The notes below the pieces were generated by a model that was not told the origin of the DNA, made no database searches, and saw only the letters and a program-made list of their open reading frames with translations. Position numbers and translations under genes: made by a program. A stretch of 64,000 nt of DNA from CBDFGS01 sp965247255 (lineage in GTDB: Bacteria; Chloroflexota; Dehalococcoidia; Lucifugimonadales; CAUZJF01), in NCBI GenBank assembly GCA_965247255.1, contig CBDFGS010000012.1, forward strand, positions 620,001-684,000, written 5' to 3'. This document shows, piece by piece, positions 10,856 to 19,966 of this stretch. Every line of letters begins with the position of its first letter. The first letter of the stretch is position 1.

Positions 10856-11737
10856 ATGACCAAGCAAGAATCAGTGCCGACAACCGCTCCCTACGGAGTT
10901 TTCGATCCCGGTGATCGCCTGGATGAAGACCTGAGGGTAATCGAGCACCTCGGTGGCAGCCAGAAAGTGGACTTGTACCTCTGCCGCAGCTCGAGTCGCA
11001 AGGGTCTGGTCGCCTGCAAGGTCCTCCGTGCCCCCTACACCGTCGACTACTCCTCTCTCGAGGCCGTGATGGATGAGGGACAGCGTCTGCTCAGCTTACA
11101 ACACCCTAACGTGATCGAGGGATACGCCGTTGAGCTATTGCCTTACCCGCGGGTCATCATGGAGTACTTGGACGGGCAGACACTAAGTACCACATTTTTC
11201 AAGGGCAACTTCGATGCCTTCGACGTCGAGGATATCGTCGACATTGTGGCGCAGATATGCGAGGCCCTTACATACGTGCACGGCGAAGGGCTTCTGCACC
11301 TGGACATCAAGCCCTCGAACATCATGTACAACGACGGCCTCGCGACACTCTTCGACTTCAGTGTCGCTGAAGAGTTTTCGGAGGGCGAGTCGCTTAGAGA
11401 CAACGCAGGCACTGCCGAGTACATGGCGCCAGAGCAGACACTGAGGCGGGAGGTGGGCTACGCGACGGACGTGTTCGGACTTGGCGTAGTGCTGTACCAG
11501 CTCCTAACCGGAGGCGAACGGCCTTACCCGACGGTGAAGCGCCCGATTCCTGGCCGCGGGAGCCGACCTCGTCGGCAACTCGACTACGATGACAAGCCGC
11601 CACCGCCTTCTGAATTCAACCCTGCCGTTGCTCCATCGCTCGATGCGGTGGCCCTCCACGCGATCCACCCTGACATCAGTACCAGGTTCTCTAACCCGGC
11701 TGGATTCAAGGATGCACTGTGGGAAGCGGGTCGGTAG
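10856..11737 (+). CDS. Serine/threonine protein kinase
   Basis: A 293-aa cytosolic kinase without membrane segments. Visible elements are the ATP-binding lysine K55 in VACKVL, a catalytic loop HLDIKPSNIM with D150 (HLD rather than HRD), the metal-binding D167 in a DFS motif in place of DFG, and an APE motif (TAEYMAPEQ). Helix F follows as YATDVFGLGVVLYQLLTGG. The glycine loop is degenerate (LGGSQKVDLYLC lacks the GxGxxG spacing). The family phosphorylates Ser/Thr on proteins; no extracellular sensor or PASTA repeats are attached here. It starts 47 bp after the giant gene's terminator, so it is probably transcribed separately. The ATG lacks an obvious SD. The DFS variant and weak P-loop may lower activity. 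Confidence 0.85.
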   Translation: MTKQESVPTTAPYGVFDPGDRLDEDLRVIEHLGGSQKVDLYLCRSSSRKGLVACKVLRAPYTVDYSSLEAVMDEGQRLLSLQHPNVIEGYAVELLPYPRVIMEYLDGQTLSTTFFKGNFDAFDVEDIVDIVAQICEALTYVHGEGLLHLDIKPSNIMYNDGLATLFDFSVAEEFSEGESLRDNAGTAEYMAPEQTLRREVGYATDVFGLGVVLYQLLTGGERPYPTVKRPIPGRGSRPRRQLDYDDKPPPPSEFNPAVAPSLDAVALHAIHPDISTRFSNPAGFKDALWEAGR

Positions 11738-12041
11738 TTGCAGTCTGGCCGCGGTGGTTAAGCGCTCCTAAACCCGAATCCACCGAAGGACACCGATGGA
11801 CGGCGTGAGGAAAGCGGAAGGGGGGGTGAGGGAGCTACAGGGGAAATAGCCTGGGTTCCATTTGGGGTAGGGAGGTCGGCGGACGGTCTTCATCGCCGCA
11901 CAGGGGCCCCTATGGCCGTCTGCGGGAGCTGCGATGCGGGGGATGGCGAGAGAATACGCAGCAGGGAACTCTCTCGGACCGGGCTGGCGCGAGTCTGCGG
12001 GGATCTTCGGTTGTCCGGTGGGTGGGTCGCCGACGGTGCCG

Positions 12042-13367
12042 TCAGGCCGGGAGTGGAATGGCTCGCAGCCGGGCCAAGGCGCGGCTGAACTTCTCAGCCC
12101 AAGGCCAGCGATCCGGAAGATGCAGGGTCAACCGGCGTGCCGAGCGGGTGAGCCGTCCGGCTAGGGAGAAGAACCGCCGCCGGAGGGTCTTGGTGGTGGC
12201 TATCCGCTCTCCCAGACCGATCCGCGCCGTCCAGCGGGCCAGGTTGTGGGCCATCGTCTGGACGGCCAGCCAGGCGCCGTTGGCGGCGAAGCGGCCCGAG
12301 GGGAGATGGTTCAGCCCGACGCCGTACTTGAGGTCGCGTATGGCATTCTCGATCTCGGCGTGGCGGCGATGGTCAGCCTCCAGTTCGAGCAACTCCCCGT
12401 CCCGGTCGGTGATGAAGCCGTGATAACTGTATTTGGCGAAGAGGGCCAGTTGGGAACCGGGCGTCGGCCTCACCCGCCGGACGATGAGCCGTACCGGCGC
12501 GGCGTCTGCCTCGGCCTGGAAGGGGGTGCAGGTGATCTCGGCCACATCGGCGGCACCGTCCATCCAGTAAGGAATCGGCGTCCAGGCATCTTCGGGTATC
12601 GCCTCGATGAGATTGTGCAGGCTTTTGTGCTGGCGGATGGTGATGGAGTAGCGGACATTGATCCGGCGGCAGACGGCGACCACGGCGTGGGTATAGAAGC
12701 CGCTGTCGGCACGCATGGTGAGCTGCCCGCTGGCCCCGCCGTAGCGAACCCGGCTCACCGTTTCACGCAGGAAGTGGGCGGCGCCGCGAGCGGTGTTGGC
12801 CCGGCCCTCGCGCAGCCGGGCCATCAGCACGTCGCCTGTGCCGGCGGCGACGGCCAACAGCGGGTGATAGCCCCGCTTGCCGGTATAGCCGTGGTGGCGT
12901 GCGCCCTCCTTGGCCAGTCCGTAGGTCTCGCAGATGGTGGAGTCCAGGTCAATGGTCAGGGGCCCGTCGCCGGGTCCCGCCCCGGCCTGCCAAGCCCGGG
13001 CCAGCAACTCGCGGCTCACCCGGTCGAGTTGACGGACGTGGCCCCACCGGAAGCTGCGCAGGAAGGTGCCCAGGGTGGATGGCGCCTTCACCGTGCCGCC
13101 CAGGGTGCTGGCCGTCCCCCCGGTGCGCAACACATCGGCGTCGTCAATGCAGTCGCCCCCAGCCAGCGCAGACGCCACCAGCGTCATCATCTTGTCGCTC
13201 GTGTTCGCCCGCCCCGGGGCATCGCCCAGGTCGAGGCGCTGCCGGACGAGTTCGGGCAGGCCGAGGTGCCGCGCCAGGGTGGCCGGAAGGAGCAGCCCGG
13301 CATTGGCCACCAAGCGGCGGTCGTCGAAGGTGATTTGGATTCGGTCGGGGTGGTTGCGTGGCAGCAT
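12042..13367 (-). CDS. IS1380-family transposase (copy 2)
   Basis: A 441-aa DDE transposase on the minus strand. The catalytic blocks are TIDLDSTICETYG, RADSGFYTHAV and AEIENAIRDLKYG. It is intact. It differs from the copy 4 protein by one residue: RRVRPTPG here, RRVKPTPG there. Long opposing open frames on the plus strand of this region are codon shadows of it. The SD AAAGGAGCACC precedes the ATG on the minus strand. Confidence 0.95.
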   Translation of the reverse strand: MLPRNHPDRIQITFDDRRLVANAGLLLPATLARHLGLPELVRQRLDLGDAPGRANTSDKMMTLVASALAGGDCIDDADVLRTGGTASTLGGTVKAPSTLGTFLRSFRWGHVRQLDRVSRELLARAWQAGAGPGDGPLTIDLDSTICETYGLAKEGARHHGYTGKRGYHPLLAVAAGTGDVLMARLREGRANTARGAAHFLRETVSRVRYGGASGQLTMRADSGFYTHAVVAVCRRINVRYSITIRQHKSLHNLIEAIPEDAWTPIPYWMDGAADVAEITCTPFQAEADAAPVRLIVRRVRPTPGSQLALFAKYSYHGFITDRDGELLELEADHRRHAEIENAIRDLKYGVGLNHLPSGRFAANGAWLAVQTMAHNLARWTARIGLGERIATTKTLRRRFFSLAGRLTRSARRLTLHLPDRWPWAEKFSRALARLRAIPLPA

Positions 13368-13372
13368 CTATT

Positions 13373-13438
13373 GGGTGCTCCTTTTCCAGGGTCTGTTTTT
13401 TGCTACAAAACCATTATCCCAGAAGCACAGGAGCACCT
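13373..13438 (-). promoter_or_regulatory. IS1380 copy 2 leader inverted repeat with internal -10
   Basis: On the minus strand AGGTGCTCCT (13438-13429) is complementary to AGGAGCACCC (13382-13373) over nine bases. The downstream arm contains the SD. GATAAT lies between them (13418-13413). This has the same arrangement as the other four copies. Confidence 0.6.
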
Positions 13439-13602
13439 TCTTGCTGCTTCAGGACGCTAACCCGACGCCCTCCTTCGGTGGATTCGGGCTAAAGGGGGAT
13501 ACCGCGCGATTACCTTGCAACTGCAAGCCCCCCCCTTGACTGGCTCGACCGCGCTAAAATAGGTTTGAGCAAAAAAAATCGCAGATCGGAATCCTGAGGA
13601 CC

Positions 13603-13791
13603 ATGGTCATAGGAAAAGAACGCGCTACCTGGCATGAAGGCCATGGATCGGCCTGCACCTGTGCCAATTGTTCGAGGCAGGCGGCGGAGCAACGCCGGTT
13701 TGATAGTGCAACACAGGGCCGTAAGGTGGGGCGCAACGAAAAGTGCCCATGTGGCAACGGCAAGAAGTACAAGAAATGCCATGGTGGTTAG
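13603..13791 (+). CDS. Small SEC-C motif protein
   Basis: A 62-aa protein ending in the SEC-C zinc-binding motif: VGRNEKCPCGNGKKYKKCHGG, with Cys-x-Cys and the final Cys-His as metal ligands. This motif is best known from the SecA C-terminus, where it contacts SecB and ribosomes. It also occurs on many small or unrelated proteins, so the role here is unknown. A second Cys pair (CTCANC) in the middle may be an extra metal site. GAGGA lies just before the ATG. A spermidine-synthase-like gene follows 31 bp later, perhaps in the same transcript. Confidence 0.8.
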   Translation: MVIGKERATWHEGHGSACTCANCSRQAAEQRRFDSATQGRKVGRNEKCPCGNGKKYKKCHGG

Positions 13792-13822
13792 CCATCTCCC
13801 AACATCGCTATCCTGATTACCT

Positions 13823-14485
13823 TTGAAACCGAAGGAGACAGTCGCGACCGCCATCATGCCTGATGGCAGCCGCTTGGAGTTGTGGCGCCACGACGATAAC
13901 TATGTCATTCAGGCCGACGGCTACGACCTGATGACCAGCTATTCGCACGGCTCAGAGGATGCGATGATGTCGCTCGCCTGCCCCAGGCCACAAGCGGACG
14001 CCTGCGTCCTGATCGGTGGCCTCGGGATGGGCTACACGCTTGCCGCGACGCTCGATCTAATGCCGCCGGGAGGCTCTGTGGTCGTCAGCGAGCTAGTCCC
14101 AGAGGTGGTCGAGTGGAACCGCGGCCCCTTGGGGCCGCTGGCCGGCCACCCCCTCGACGACCCTCGCACTGACCTCGTAGTGGGCGACGTCGCCGATGTG
14201 ATCCGGGACAGCAGGTCGCGTTTCGACGCGGTCTTGCTAGATGTCGACAACAGCCCCGATTCATTCACGCTGGCACGCAACTCAAGGCTCTACACGCCTG
14301 AAGGGCTCGCCACAGCACGCCGCTCCCTGCGGCCAGGCGGAGCGCTTGCCATATGGTCAGCAGGCTCCGGGGGGACATTCGAGCGCAGGCTCCGCACGGC
14401 GGGCTTCACCGCTTCTACTCACCGAGTCAGAGGGCGCGGCAAGCGCGGCGGACACTACTCCGTCCTGGTGGGACGGACTAGCTAG
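13823..14485 (+). CDS. Spermidine synthase-like / class I SAM-dependent methyltransferase-fold protein
   Basis: A 220-aa protein with a Rossmann methyltransferase fold. Motif I is LIGGLGMGYTL, an acidic strand end follows (VVSELVPEVVEWN), then VVGDVADVI and the DAVLLDVDN strand. The C-terminus RPGGALAIWSAG is also typical. It matches bacterial spermidine-synthase-like proteins that lack the polyamine synthase N-terminal barrel, so I do not claim spermidine synthesis. The start is uncertain. TTG 13823 gives the N-terminus KPKETVATAIMPDGS that fits the family, while ATG 13856 would be shorter. Neither has an ideally placed SD; AAGGAG occurs at 13831. Confidence 0.75.
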   Translation: MKPKETVATAIMPDGSRLELWRHDDNYVIQADGYDLMTSYSHGSEDAMMSLACPRPQADACVLIGGLGMGYTLAATLDLMPPGGSVVVSELVPEVVEWNRGPLGPLAGHPLDDPRTDLVVGDVADVIRDSRSRFDAVLLDVDNSPDSFTLARNSRLYTPEGLATARRSLRPGGALAIWSAGSGGTFERRLRTAGFTASTHRVRGRGKRGGHYSVLVGRTS

Positions 14486-14793
14486 CGCCAACGCCTGCAC
14501 GCGCGTACGCCATGAGGTGCGGCCACAGGCGGGACGGCACTTCAGGCTCGCTATGGCCGCAGGTAGGAGCAGGCTCAACTCCCCGGTGAACTCACATCTC
14601 TCTGCGAGCTCCGCCTCGGCGCTAGTCCCCGATTCGTAACTTCCTGGTTCGGTCCGCCTGGAGCGCATTCTTGAGGCGCCGGCAGATGGACACGTCTCGC
14701 GGGTTCGCCCCGACACCGAGACCAGCACGCCCATCGAAATCAATGGATAATATGTGAGGCGTCGGGTCCACACGTCGAGAACAGGAGGAAACT
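14486..14793. other. Intergenic region before the GH13 gene
   Basis: About 300 bases with no convincing coding sequence. AGGAGG at 14783-14788 is the ribosome binding site that fixes the TTG start of the next gene. Confidence 0.5.
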
Positions 14794-16443
14794 TTGAGGG
14801 ACAGCACCGCCGACGAACGATTTGTATGGTGGCGCCACGGGGTCATCTACCAGATCTATCCCCTCAGCTTCATGGACAGCAATGGGGATGGGATGGGCGA
14901 CCTGCCCGGGATCATCCAACAACTGGACTACCTCCAAGAGCTCGGAGTAGACGCGGTCTGGCTGTCGCCCATATTCCGGTCTCCGATGAAGGACTTCGGC
15001 TATGACGTCTCCGACCACACGGACGTCGACCCAATCTTCGGAGACCTGGCGACGTTTGACATCCTGCTTTCCGAGGCTCACAAACGGGGCCTGCGTGTGG
15101 TGCTGGACTATGTGCCAAACCACACCTCCGACCAACATCCTTGGTTCATCGAGTCACGGAAGTCGAAAGACGGCCCTAAGCGGGACTGGTACCTGTGGCG
15201 AGATGCCAAGCCCGACGGCAGCGAGCCAAACAACTGGGTTTCCCACTTTGGCGGCAAAGCATGGGAATGGGACGACTCGCGCCGGCACTACTACCTGCAT
15301 CTCTTCCTGAAGGAGCAGCCGGACCTCAACTGGCGGAACCCGGACGTCGTTTCGGCGATGCACGGAGTCATGAGGTTCTGGATGGACAGGGGGGTCGACG
15401 GCTTCCGGGTCGATGCCGTTATGTACAGCATCAAGCACCCGGACTTCCCCGATAACCCGCCCCTCTACGCGTCCAGCCGCTACGACGAAATCGGGATGTC
15501 GCAAGAGCCGGTCTACACCATGAACCAGCCCGGTATCCACGATCTCATACGCAGTTTTCGACGTATCTGCGATAGCTATGATGGAGACCGCGTCTTGATC
15601 GGCGAAACGTGGTTCTTCGATCCCTCGGAGCTTGTCAAGGCCTACGGAGAAGAATTGGACGAGTTCGACGTCCCGTTCAACTTTACGAGTACTCTGTTGC
15701 CATGGAACGCAGATGAGATGAGGGCCTCGTTCGAGTCCTACTATGCTGCCCTCCCTAAAGGAGCGCTGCCAAACTTTGTTTTCGGAAACCACGACATTCA
15801 CCGCCTGGCGACCCGGTTCGGTAGCGATAAGGTTCGTAGCGCGGGAATGCTTCTGCTCACCCTCTGGGGCATTCCGACTATGTACTACGGCGACGAGATC
15901 GGCATGCACGACGTCGACGTGCCTCCTGAGGCCCAACGGGACGTTGTTATGCCGGACGAGGCCCTGAGACGCGATCCGGAGCGCACACCCATGCAATGGG
16001 ACTCATCCCCAAACGCAGGATTCTCGCCGGCCGGCGCCGAGCCCTGGCTGCCGGTGGCAGCGGACTACGAAGCAGTGAACGTCGAGGCCCAGCGATCGGA
16101 CCCGACTTCGCATCTGAGTTTCTACCGTTCGCTACTCAAGCTCAGGCGCGATACGCCTGCACTCCACCGAGGCTCCCTCAAGTTCGTCGAGGGTCTGCCG
16201 GCAGGCGTGCTCAGCTATGTGCGAAGCGCCGACGGCAAGGATGTGCTGGTGATTATCAACTTCGAATCGGCGCCGGTCACCCTCGACGTCTCCCACCTGG
16301 CCGGCTCCGGCGCTATGCTGCTCTCCTCGGAGCCTGGGCGACCCGCGGAGGTGGACCTCGGCGAGCTGGCGGTCGGACCTAACGAGAGCCTGCTTCTCGA
16401 CCTGGCCGACGTGTCCTCGCCGGTAATTACATCGCCGGTCTGA
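14794..16443 (+). CDS. GH13 alpha-glucosidase (oligo-1,6-glucosidase-like)
   Basis: A 549-aa glycoside hydrolase family 13 enzyme with the full catalytic set: nucleophile D207 in GFRVDAVMY, acid/base E271 in LIGETWFF, and stabiliser D334 in VFGNHDIHR. The N-terminus (WWRHGVIYQIYPLSFMDSNG) and the SPMKDFGYDVSDH block fit the alpha-glucosidase/oligo-1,6-glucosidase subgroup, which cleaves alpha-glucosides. No signal peptide is seen, so it probably acts in the cytoplasm. The TTG start is supported by AGGAGG five bases upstream. A C-terminal beta-sandwich domain (residues about 470-549) is complete. No sugar transporter is adjacent, so the substrate is open; trehalose synthase-like activity cannot be excluded. 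Confidence 0.9.
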   Translation: MRDSTADERFVWWRHGVIYQIYPLSFMDSNGDGMGDLPGIIQQLDYLQELGVDAVWLSPIFRSPMKDFGYDVSDHTDVDPIFGDLATFDILLSEAHKRGLRVVLDYVPNHTSDQHPWFIESRKSKDGPKRDWYLWRDAKPDGSEPNNWVSHFGGKAWEWDDSRRHYYLHLFLKEQPDLNWRNPDVVSAMHGVMRFWMDRGVDGFRVDAVMYSIKHPDFPDNPPLYASSRYDEIGMSQEPVYTMNQPGIHDLIRSFRRICDSYDGDRVLIGETWFFDPSELVKAYGEELDEFDVPFNFTSTLLPWNADEMRASFESYYAALPKGALPNFVFGNHDIHRLATRFGSDKVRSAGMLLLTLWGIPTMYYGDEIGMHDVDVPPEAQRDVVMPDEALRRDPERTPMQWDSSPNAGFSPAGAEPWLPVAADYEAVNVEAQRSDPTSHLSFYRSLLKLRRDTPALHRGSLKFVEGLPAGVLSYVRSADGKDVLVIINFESAPVTLDVSHLAGSGAMLLSSEPGRPAEVDLGELAVGPNESLLLDLADVSSPVITSPV

Positions 16444-16509
16444 GCGCCTTCTCTCTTCCGTGACCGGCCAAGTCTTGGACAATCGGTCGGTGAATTGCTC
16501 GAGGGCGGG

Positions 16510-17079
16510 TCATTGCGTTCCGGGTTGCAGCTGGTTTTCCGGGACCGTCCACGTCCAGCCCGGCGACCTGAGTCTGTAATGGGGGCGCCCTGCGCGTCGG
16601 AATCTGCGCTCCACTACCCAGCGTTTCCCTTTGAGATCGACGAGGCGTTGACCGGTCCTGAACAAGAACTCGCCTCGCGTTGGCACATCTTCGAGCCCGT
16701 GCTCCATCGCCGCCCAGAGCGCTCCCTCCCGGTACCCGAAATCCAGCCGAATCAGTTCGATGCGGCCTGCCGCTAGCAGACCCCCGGCAAGGCGTTTCCA
16801 AAACCCCCTTGAATGGCCCTCGTTTTCCTCAGTCTGAGCATGGGCTAGTTCATGGGCGACGACGTACCAAAGGCGGTCTCCCGACGCTCTCCATTCTTGT
16901 ATACCTACACGGATGGCCCGGACCGTTGGAGACCAGTCACCCCCTCCGCCTCGACGCAGCGCCACGGGAGGGACGAAATCGAACCCGCATGACGAAGCTA
17001 CTGCGGAAACTAGCTTCGCGAGATCTTGGTTTTCGGTGTCGCCGGCGGCTACCCGGTGCGAATGCCCTGGCGGGTTCAT
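16510..17079 (-). CDS. Putative zinc metallopeptidase (SprT/DUF45-like)
   Basis: A 189-aa protein with the zinc site HELAH inside YVVAHELAHAQTEENEGHSRGFW; the later His-Ser-Arg-Gly stretch may give the third ligand. Proteins with this arrangement are gluzincin or SprT-like peptidases of uncertain substrate. There is no signal peptide. The C-terminus (residues about 130-189) is rich in Arg and Trp. I start at ATG 17079 because GGAGG precedes it by four bases on the minus strand; an upstream ATG at 17112 has no such site. It lies tail-to-tail with the GH13 gene. The peptidase activity is inferred from the motif only. Confidence 0.7.
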   Translation of the reverse strand: MNPPGHSHRVAAGDTENQDLAKLVSAVASSCGFDFVPPVALRRGGGGDWSPTVRAIRVGIQEWRASGDRLWYVVAHELAHAQTEENEGHSRGFWKRLAGGLLAAGRIELIRLDFGYREGALWAAMEHGLEDVPTRGEFLFRTGQRLVDLKGKRWVVERRFRRAGRPHYRLRSPGWTWTVPENQLQPGTQ

Positions 17080-17454
17080 CCTACCTCCCGATGAAGCATC
17101 GGGACTGAACATGAGAAAGTAACCGCGGACAAGCCGTCACGTGAGCGTCCGAGTTCCACGCCTCTTCCCCCGCCACCGGGGGGAAGATTGAGATGGGGGC
17201 TCTCTCTTGTCCACGGCGAATCGCTCATTGAGTGCGGTCGCTTGAGAGCCTGTCAAACCACGGCCCAGCATTGGGAGTTCGGCGCAAGGCCGACCTGGCT
17301 GTCGAGAGTCGGGAGCACTGCTCCAGGCGTTGTCTACGCCGCGCGAGCTAAGACCGCTCTCGGCTTAGACCGGTCAGCGATGGCGTTCCCGCGCGGCCCT
17401 GCAGTCGCTCGCCCGACTCTTGGGAATCCTTCGGGAACCTGACAAGCCGCATAG
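17080..17454. other. Intergenic region, no gene seen
   Basis: About 375 bases upstream of the metallopeptidase. A short palindrome-like stretch, CCCCCGCCACCGGGGGG, lies near 17168-17184. I see no supported gene or RNA here. Confidence 0.4.
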
Positions 17455-18357
17455 CTAGACGCGGGCGTACTTATGAAACCCGTTTTCGACCCCCACCTCG
17501 GCGATATATACGCTCTCGTCTGGGTCGATCCACATTCCATGGGGCCCGCCTGAGAACAGGCCCGGGAACTCAGCGTTGGTCCAGCGCCCGATCTCTTGAC
17601 CTTCGAGGTCCATCAGACGTACTCCGGGCTCACCGCCTCCAACGATATGCATCACCCCGTTCGTGTCGATTAACGAGTCGCAAGGGTAGCCCATGTCCTT
17701 CCACTCGGTGATAAAAGCACCGTCGTTGTCAAAGACCTGACAGCGATTGTTTTCCCGGTCCATGACGTAGACTCGATCGTCATCGCCAACTGTTACGTCA
17801 TGAGGCAGATTGAATCCGCCTGGGTCGGTGGCGGCTTTTCCAACCTTTGTCGAATACACCGGGTCGCCGTGCCCCCAGGAGGTGATGATATCGCCCTCCG
17901 AGGTCATCCGATGTACGCGGTTCTGTCCGTAGCCGTCAGCCACGTAGAGATCACCGGAAGCAGAGAGCTTGGCCCTGCAAGGTCGGTTAAAGGGTTCGCC
18001 CGGCGGGCCAATCTCACCTGGGGTGCCCAGGGTTTGCAACAACTCACCCGAGGTGGTGTATTTGCGGACCGTGTGGTCGCCGGCATCCGCATGGTACAGC
18101 TGGTCGTCGTCGCTGATCCAAAGGCCGTGCGGAACTTCGAGCGTGTCTTGTCCCCATGACTCGACGAATCCTCCCGCCGCTTCGAACGTCAAGATCGCGC
18201 CGCCCTTAACCTGCGGGTATCCGGGACGCCTCACCGCGGTGTAGACCCGTCCCCTCGAGTCGACGGCCACATCAGAAAAGATCCAAGACCCGGGTATCTG
18301 CGGCCAGTCCTCAACGACCTCGTATTGATAGTCTCCGGTCCCTACGCGTCCAACCAT
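17455..18357 (-). CDS. NHL-repeat beta-propeller protein
   Basis: A 300-aa protein made of NHL-type blades: FSDVAVDSRGRVYTAVR, PHGLWISDDDQLYHADAG, PCRAKLSASGDLYVADGYG, LPHDVTVGDDDRVYVMDREN and GPHGMWIDPDESVYIAEVG. Each blade carries the DxxGxxYVxD core. Six blades are plausible. There is no signal peptide, so it is apparently cytosolic. It resembles the propeller of peptidyl-amidating lyases, but I see no proof of that activity. AAGGAG stands six bases before the ATG. The APH-like gene upstream reads the same way across a gap of about 60 bases, so the two may be cotranscribed. Confidence 0.8.
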   Translation of the reverse strand: MVGRVGTGDYQYEVVEDWPQIPGSWIFSDVAVDSRGRVYTAVRRPGYPQVKGGAILTFEAAGGFVESWGQDTLEVPHGLWISDDDQLYHADAGDHTVRKYTTSGELLQTLGTPGEIGPPGEPFNRPCRAKLSASGDLYVADGYGQNRVHRMTSEGDIITSWGHGDPVYSTKVGKAATDPGGFNLPHDVTVGDDDRVYVMDRENNRCQVFDNDGAFITEWKDMGYPCDSLIDTNGVMHIVGGGEPGVRLMDLEGQEIGRWTNAEFPGLFSGGPHGMWIDPDESVYIAEVGVENGFHKYARV

Positions 18358-18415
18358 ATCCTGCTCCTTAACGTCCGCGACATGATCTCGTCCACTCGGA
18401 AGATCACGCCCGGCC

Positions 18416-19351
18416 TCATTTGAACGTACGCTCCAGTACCTCCAAGCCCCGTCGTGAATACTCGGGGAACTTGGTCTCGAACCCGTGATCCAGATAGGCT
18501 ACGGCGTGCCACACACCTCGGTACCTGACTCTATCCCAAAAACCGATATCTGTGCCCATTTGATACATCTCAAGAGCTTGCTGCACGAACTCATCACCCC
18601 CATACGTCCATAGGCCCGCAAAGTCCTTCGCAGGATCACCCAGAGCGACGCCTCCCCAATCGATTACTCCGGTAACGGTGTGATGTCTCGGATCCACGAG
18701 TATATGCTCGTCACCCAGGTCATCGTGCACAAGTCGCAGGTCCCCCGTGTACGAGCTAGGTAGTCGATTGGAATCGGCCAAGAAGGACCGACAGCGATCG
18801 AAGACGGTCCGGGGTATCGTGCTCCGGACGGCTTGAAGCATATGCAGCGCCGTCTCCCTCACCTCCGGCATCGCATCCCCTCTTCGAAGCAGGTTCTTCG
18901 GCAAGGAAGTTAAATCGAAGCTGTGAACGTAGTCCAGGAAGCTGCCGAGTTGCTCTGCTAACCGCCGAAAGCTCGTTTTGGGCAAGTCGATATGCATCAA
19001 CTGCGTTCCCGGCACCAAGGGGTACCCTGCAAAGTGATAGCCAAAGTGCGCAGTAGGCTCTCCGCTAAAACGATATGTTGGCAGCGGCAACGGAGAATTC
19101 CCTGCAATCTCTTCCAGCACTTTGAGCTCGACTTCCAATGCCAGCTCCGACTCCTTCGACTTCGGAAATCGGAACACCCACTTCCCGTCGACCAGGTAAG
19201 CGTACGACGCCGTCCCCTCACCAAGCAGCTCGGCAGTCTCAGGCTTGACCACAGGGAACTGGTCTCGAACGACCGTCACGACGGTCTCAGAATCAAGGCT
19301 TACGTTCTCGACTGCAGCCACGAGCCCCTCTGTCGTGCAGCACAAGTCCAC
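18416..19351 (-). CDS. Aminoglycoside phosphotransferase (APH)-family kinase
   Basis: A 311-aa small-molecule kinase of the APH fold. The catalytic segment is LVHDDLGDEHILVDP (catalytic Asp and metal-binding Asn/His position). It is followed by the metal-binding VTGVIDWGGVALGDPAKDFAG motif. The N-lobe has LGEGTASYAYLV and the lysine region FRFPKS. APH enzymes use ATP or GTP to phosphorylate antibiotics, choline, homoserine or similar alcohols; the substrate is not evident. The first start is GTG 19351 and an in-frame GTG lies a few codons later; SD support is weak. It is upstream of and codirectional with the NHL gene. Confidence 0.8.
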   Translation of the reverse strand: MDLCCTTEGLVAAVENVSLDSETVVTVVRDQFPVVKPETAELLGEGTASYAYLVDGKWVFRFPKSKESELALEVELKVLEEIAGNSPLPLPTYRFSGEPTAHFGYHFAGYPLVPGTQLMHIDLPKTSFRRLAEQLGSFLDYVHSFDLTSLPKNLLRRGDAMPEVRETALHMLQAVRSTIPRTVFDRCRSFLADSNRLPSSYTGDLRLVHDDLGDEHILVDPRHHTVTGVIDWGGVALGDPAKDFAGLWTYGGDEFVQQALEMYQMGTDIGFWDRVRYRGVWHAVAYLDHGFETKFPEYSRRGLEVLERTFK

Positions 19352-19576
19352 CTCGGCGCGCTCTCGGGTAGACGGCTGTGTCCGGCGGTGGGCAGCTATT
19401 CCGCTTCGTTTATTGGACAGCCGTTCCTACATTATCGTTGGTGCCGATTCGCACGTGGACTGTCGCCACCGGCGACGGCCCTCGCGTCCTCAGTGGTCCA
19501 GCGCCAACTATTCTCTCGCCAGGACAATGCGCCTTCGTCGAGACGCCCGACGGTCTAGTGCCGCAGTATAATCTAG

Positions 19577-19801
19577 CACATAGCGGCGGAGTCTGAAGCC
19601 GATCGATACCTGCAATCCACCGCTCGTCACCAAGTCTTGATCGGCCACGCTGCATTGAGCATGATCGAGTTGGCGAGGCAGACCTCCCACGACATCATCG
19701 CCATCGCCACTCACGGTGGTAAGCGGTGGGCTCTGGGAAGCGTCGCTGAATCCCTTATACGAGACACGGGAGACCCGGTTCTAACCGTTACAACGCCGTA
19801 G
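19577..19801 (+). pseudogene. Universal stress protein (UspA) C-terminal remnant
   Basis: After a TAG at 19574-19576 a 74-codon frame without a start encodes AESEADRYLQSTA, then ELARQTSHDIIAIATHGGKR and WALGSVAESLIRDTGDPVLTV, ending at TAG 19801. This matches the last helix and strand of UspA-type proteins, including the ATP-binding GxxG(9)GS(S/V) region in altered form (THGGKRWALGSVAES). The middle of the domain is missing and no start codon or SD is present, so it is a decayed fragment. Confidence 0.65.
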
Positions 19802-19966
19802 TACCTGGACTAACAACACCTCAGCTACCCGCGGCCGAAGGATACGCATCTCTGCGGCGACGGGGGGTGCGGGCTTCCCTTGGCTTGACTCGGGGTCAAC
19901 ACGATGGAAGCTCGACTAATCCAAGAGCGACTCGCGCAGTGATATCCATCTCTGCCAAGGACCGGC

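Larger units (their letters stand above)
11773..13488 (-). mobile_element. IS1380-family element, copy 2 (type shared with copy 4)
   Basis: A complete 1,716-bp element inserted in reverse orientation between the kinase and the SEC-C gene. CTAAA duplicates flank it (11768-11772 and 13489-13493). The termini are CCCGAATCCACCGAAGGA on both sides when read inward. It differs from copy 4 by only one base that I could find (C at 12469 against T at 38968), so one derives from the other very recently. No host gene is broken here. Confidence 0.95.

Noticed and set aside
12246..13460. A 404-aa open frame opposite transposase copy 2 (and the same opposite copy 4, 389-aa frames opposite copies 3 and 5)
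   Set aside because: It lies entirely antisense to an intact transposase, has low-complexity Gly/Ala/Val-rich translation, and is a codon-bias shadow.
13533..13560. TTGACT ... TAAAAT promoter before the SEC-C gene
   Set aside because: The spacing between the boxes is about 13 bases, too short for a standard sigma-70-type promoter.
19378..19596. A 72-aa frame before the universal-stress-protein remnant
   Set aside because: No recognisable domain or SD; could be further decayed stress-protein sequence but cannot be supported.
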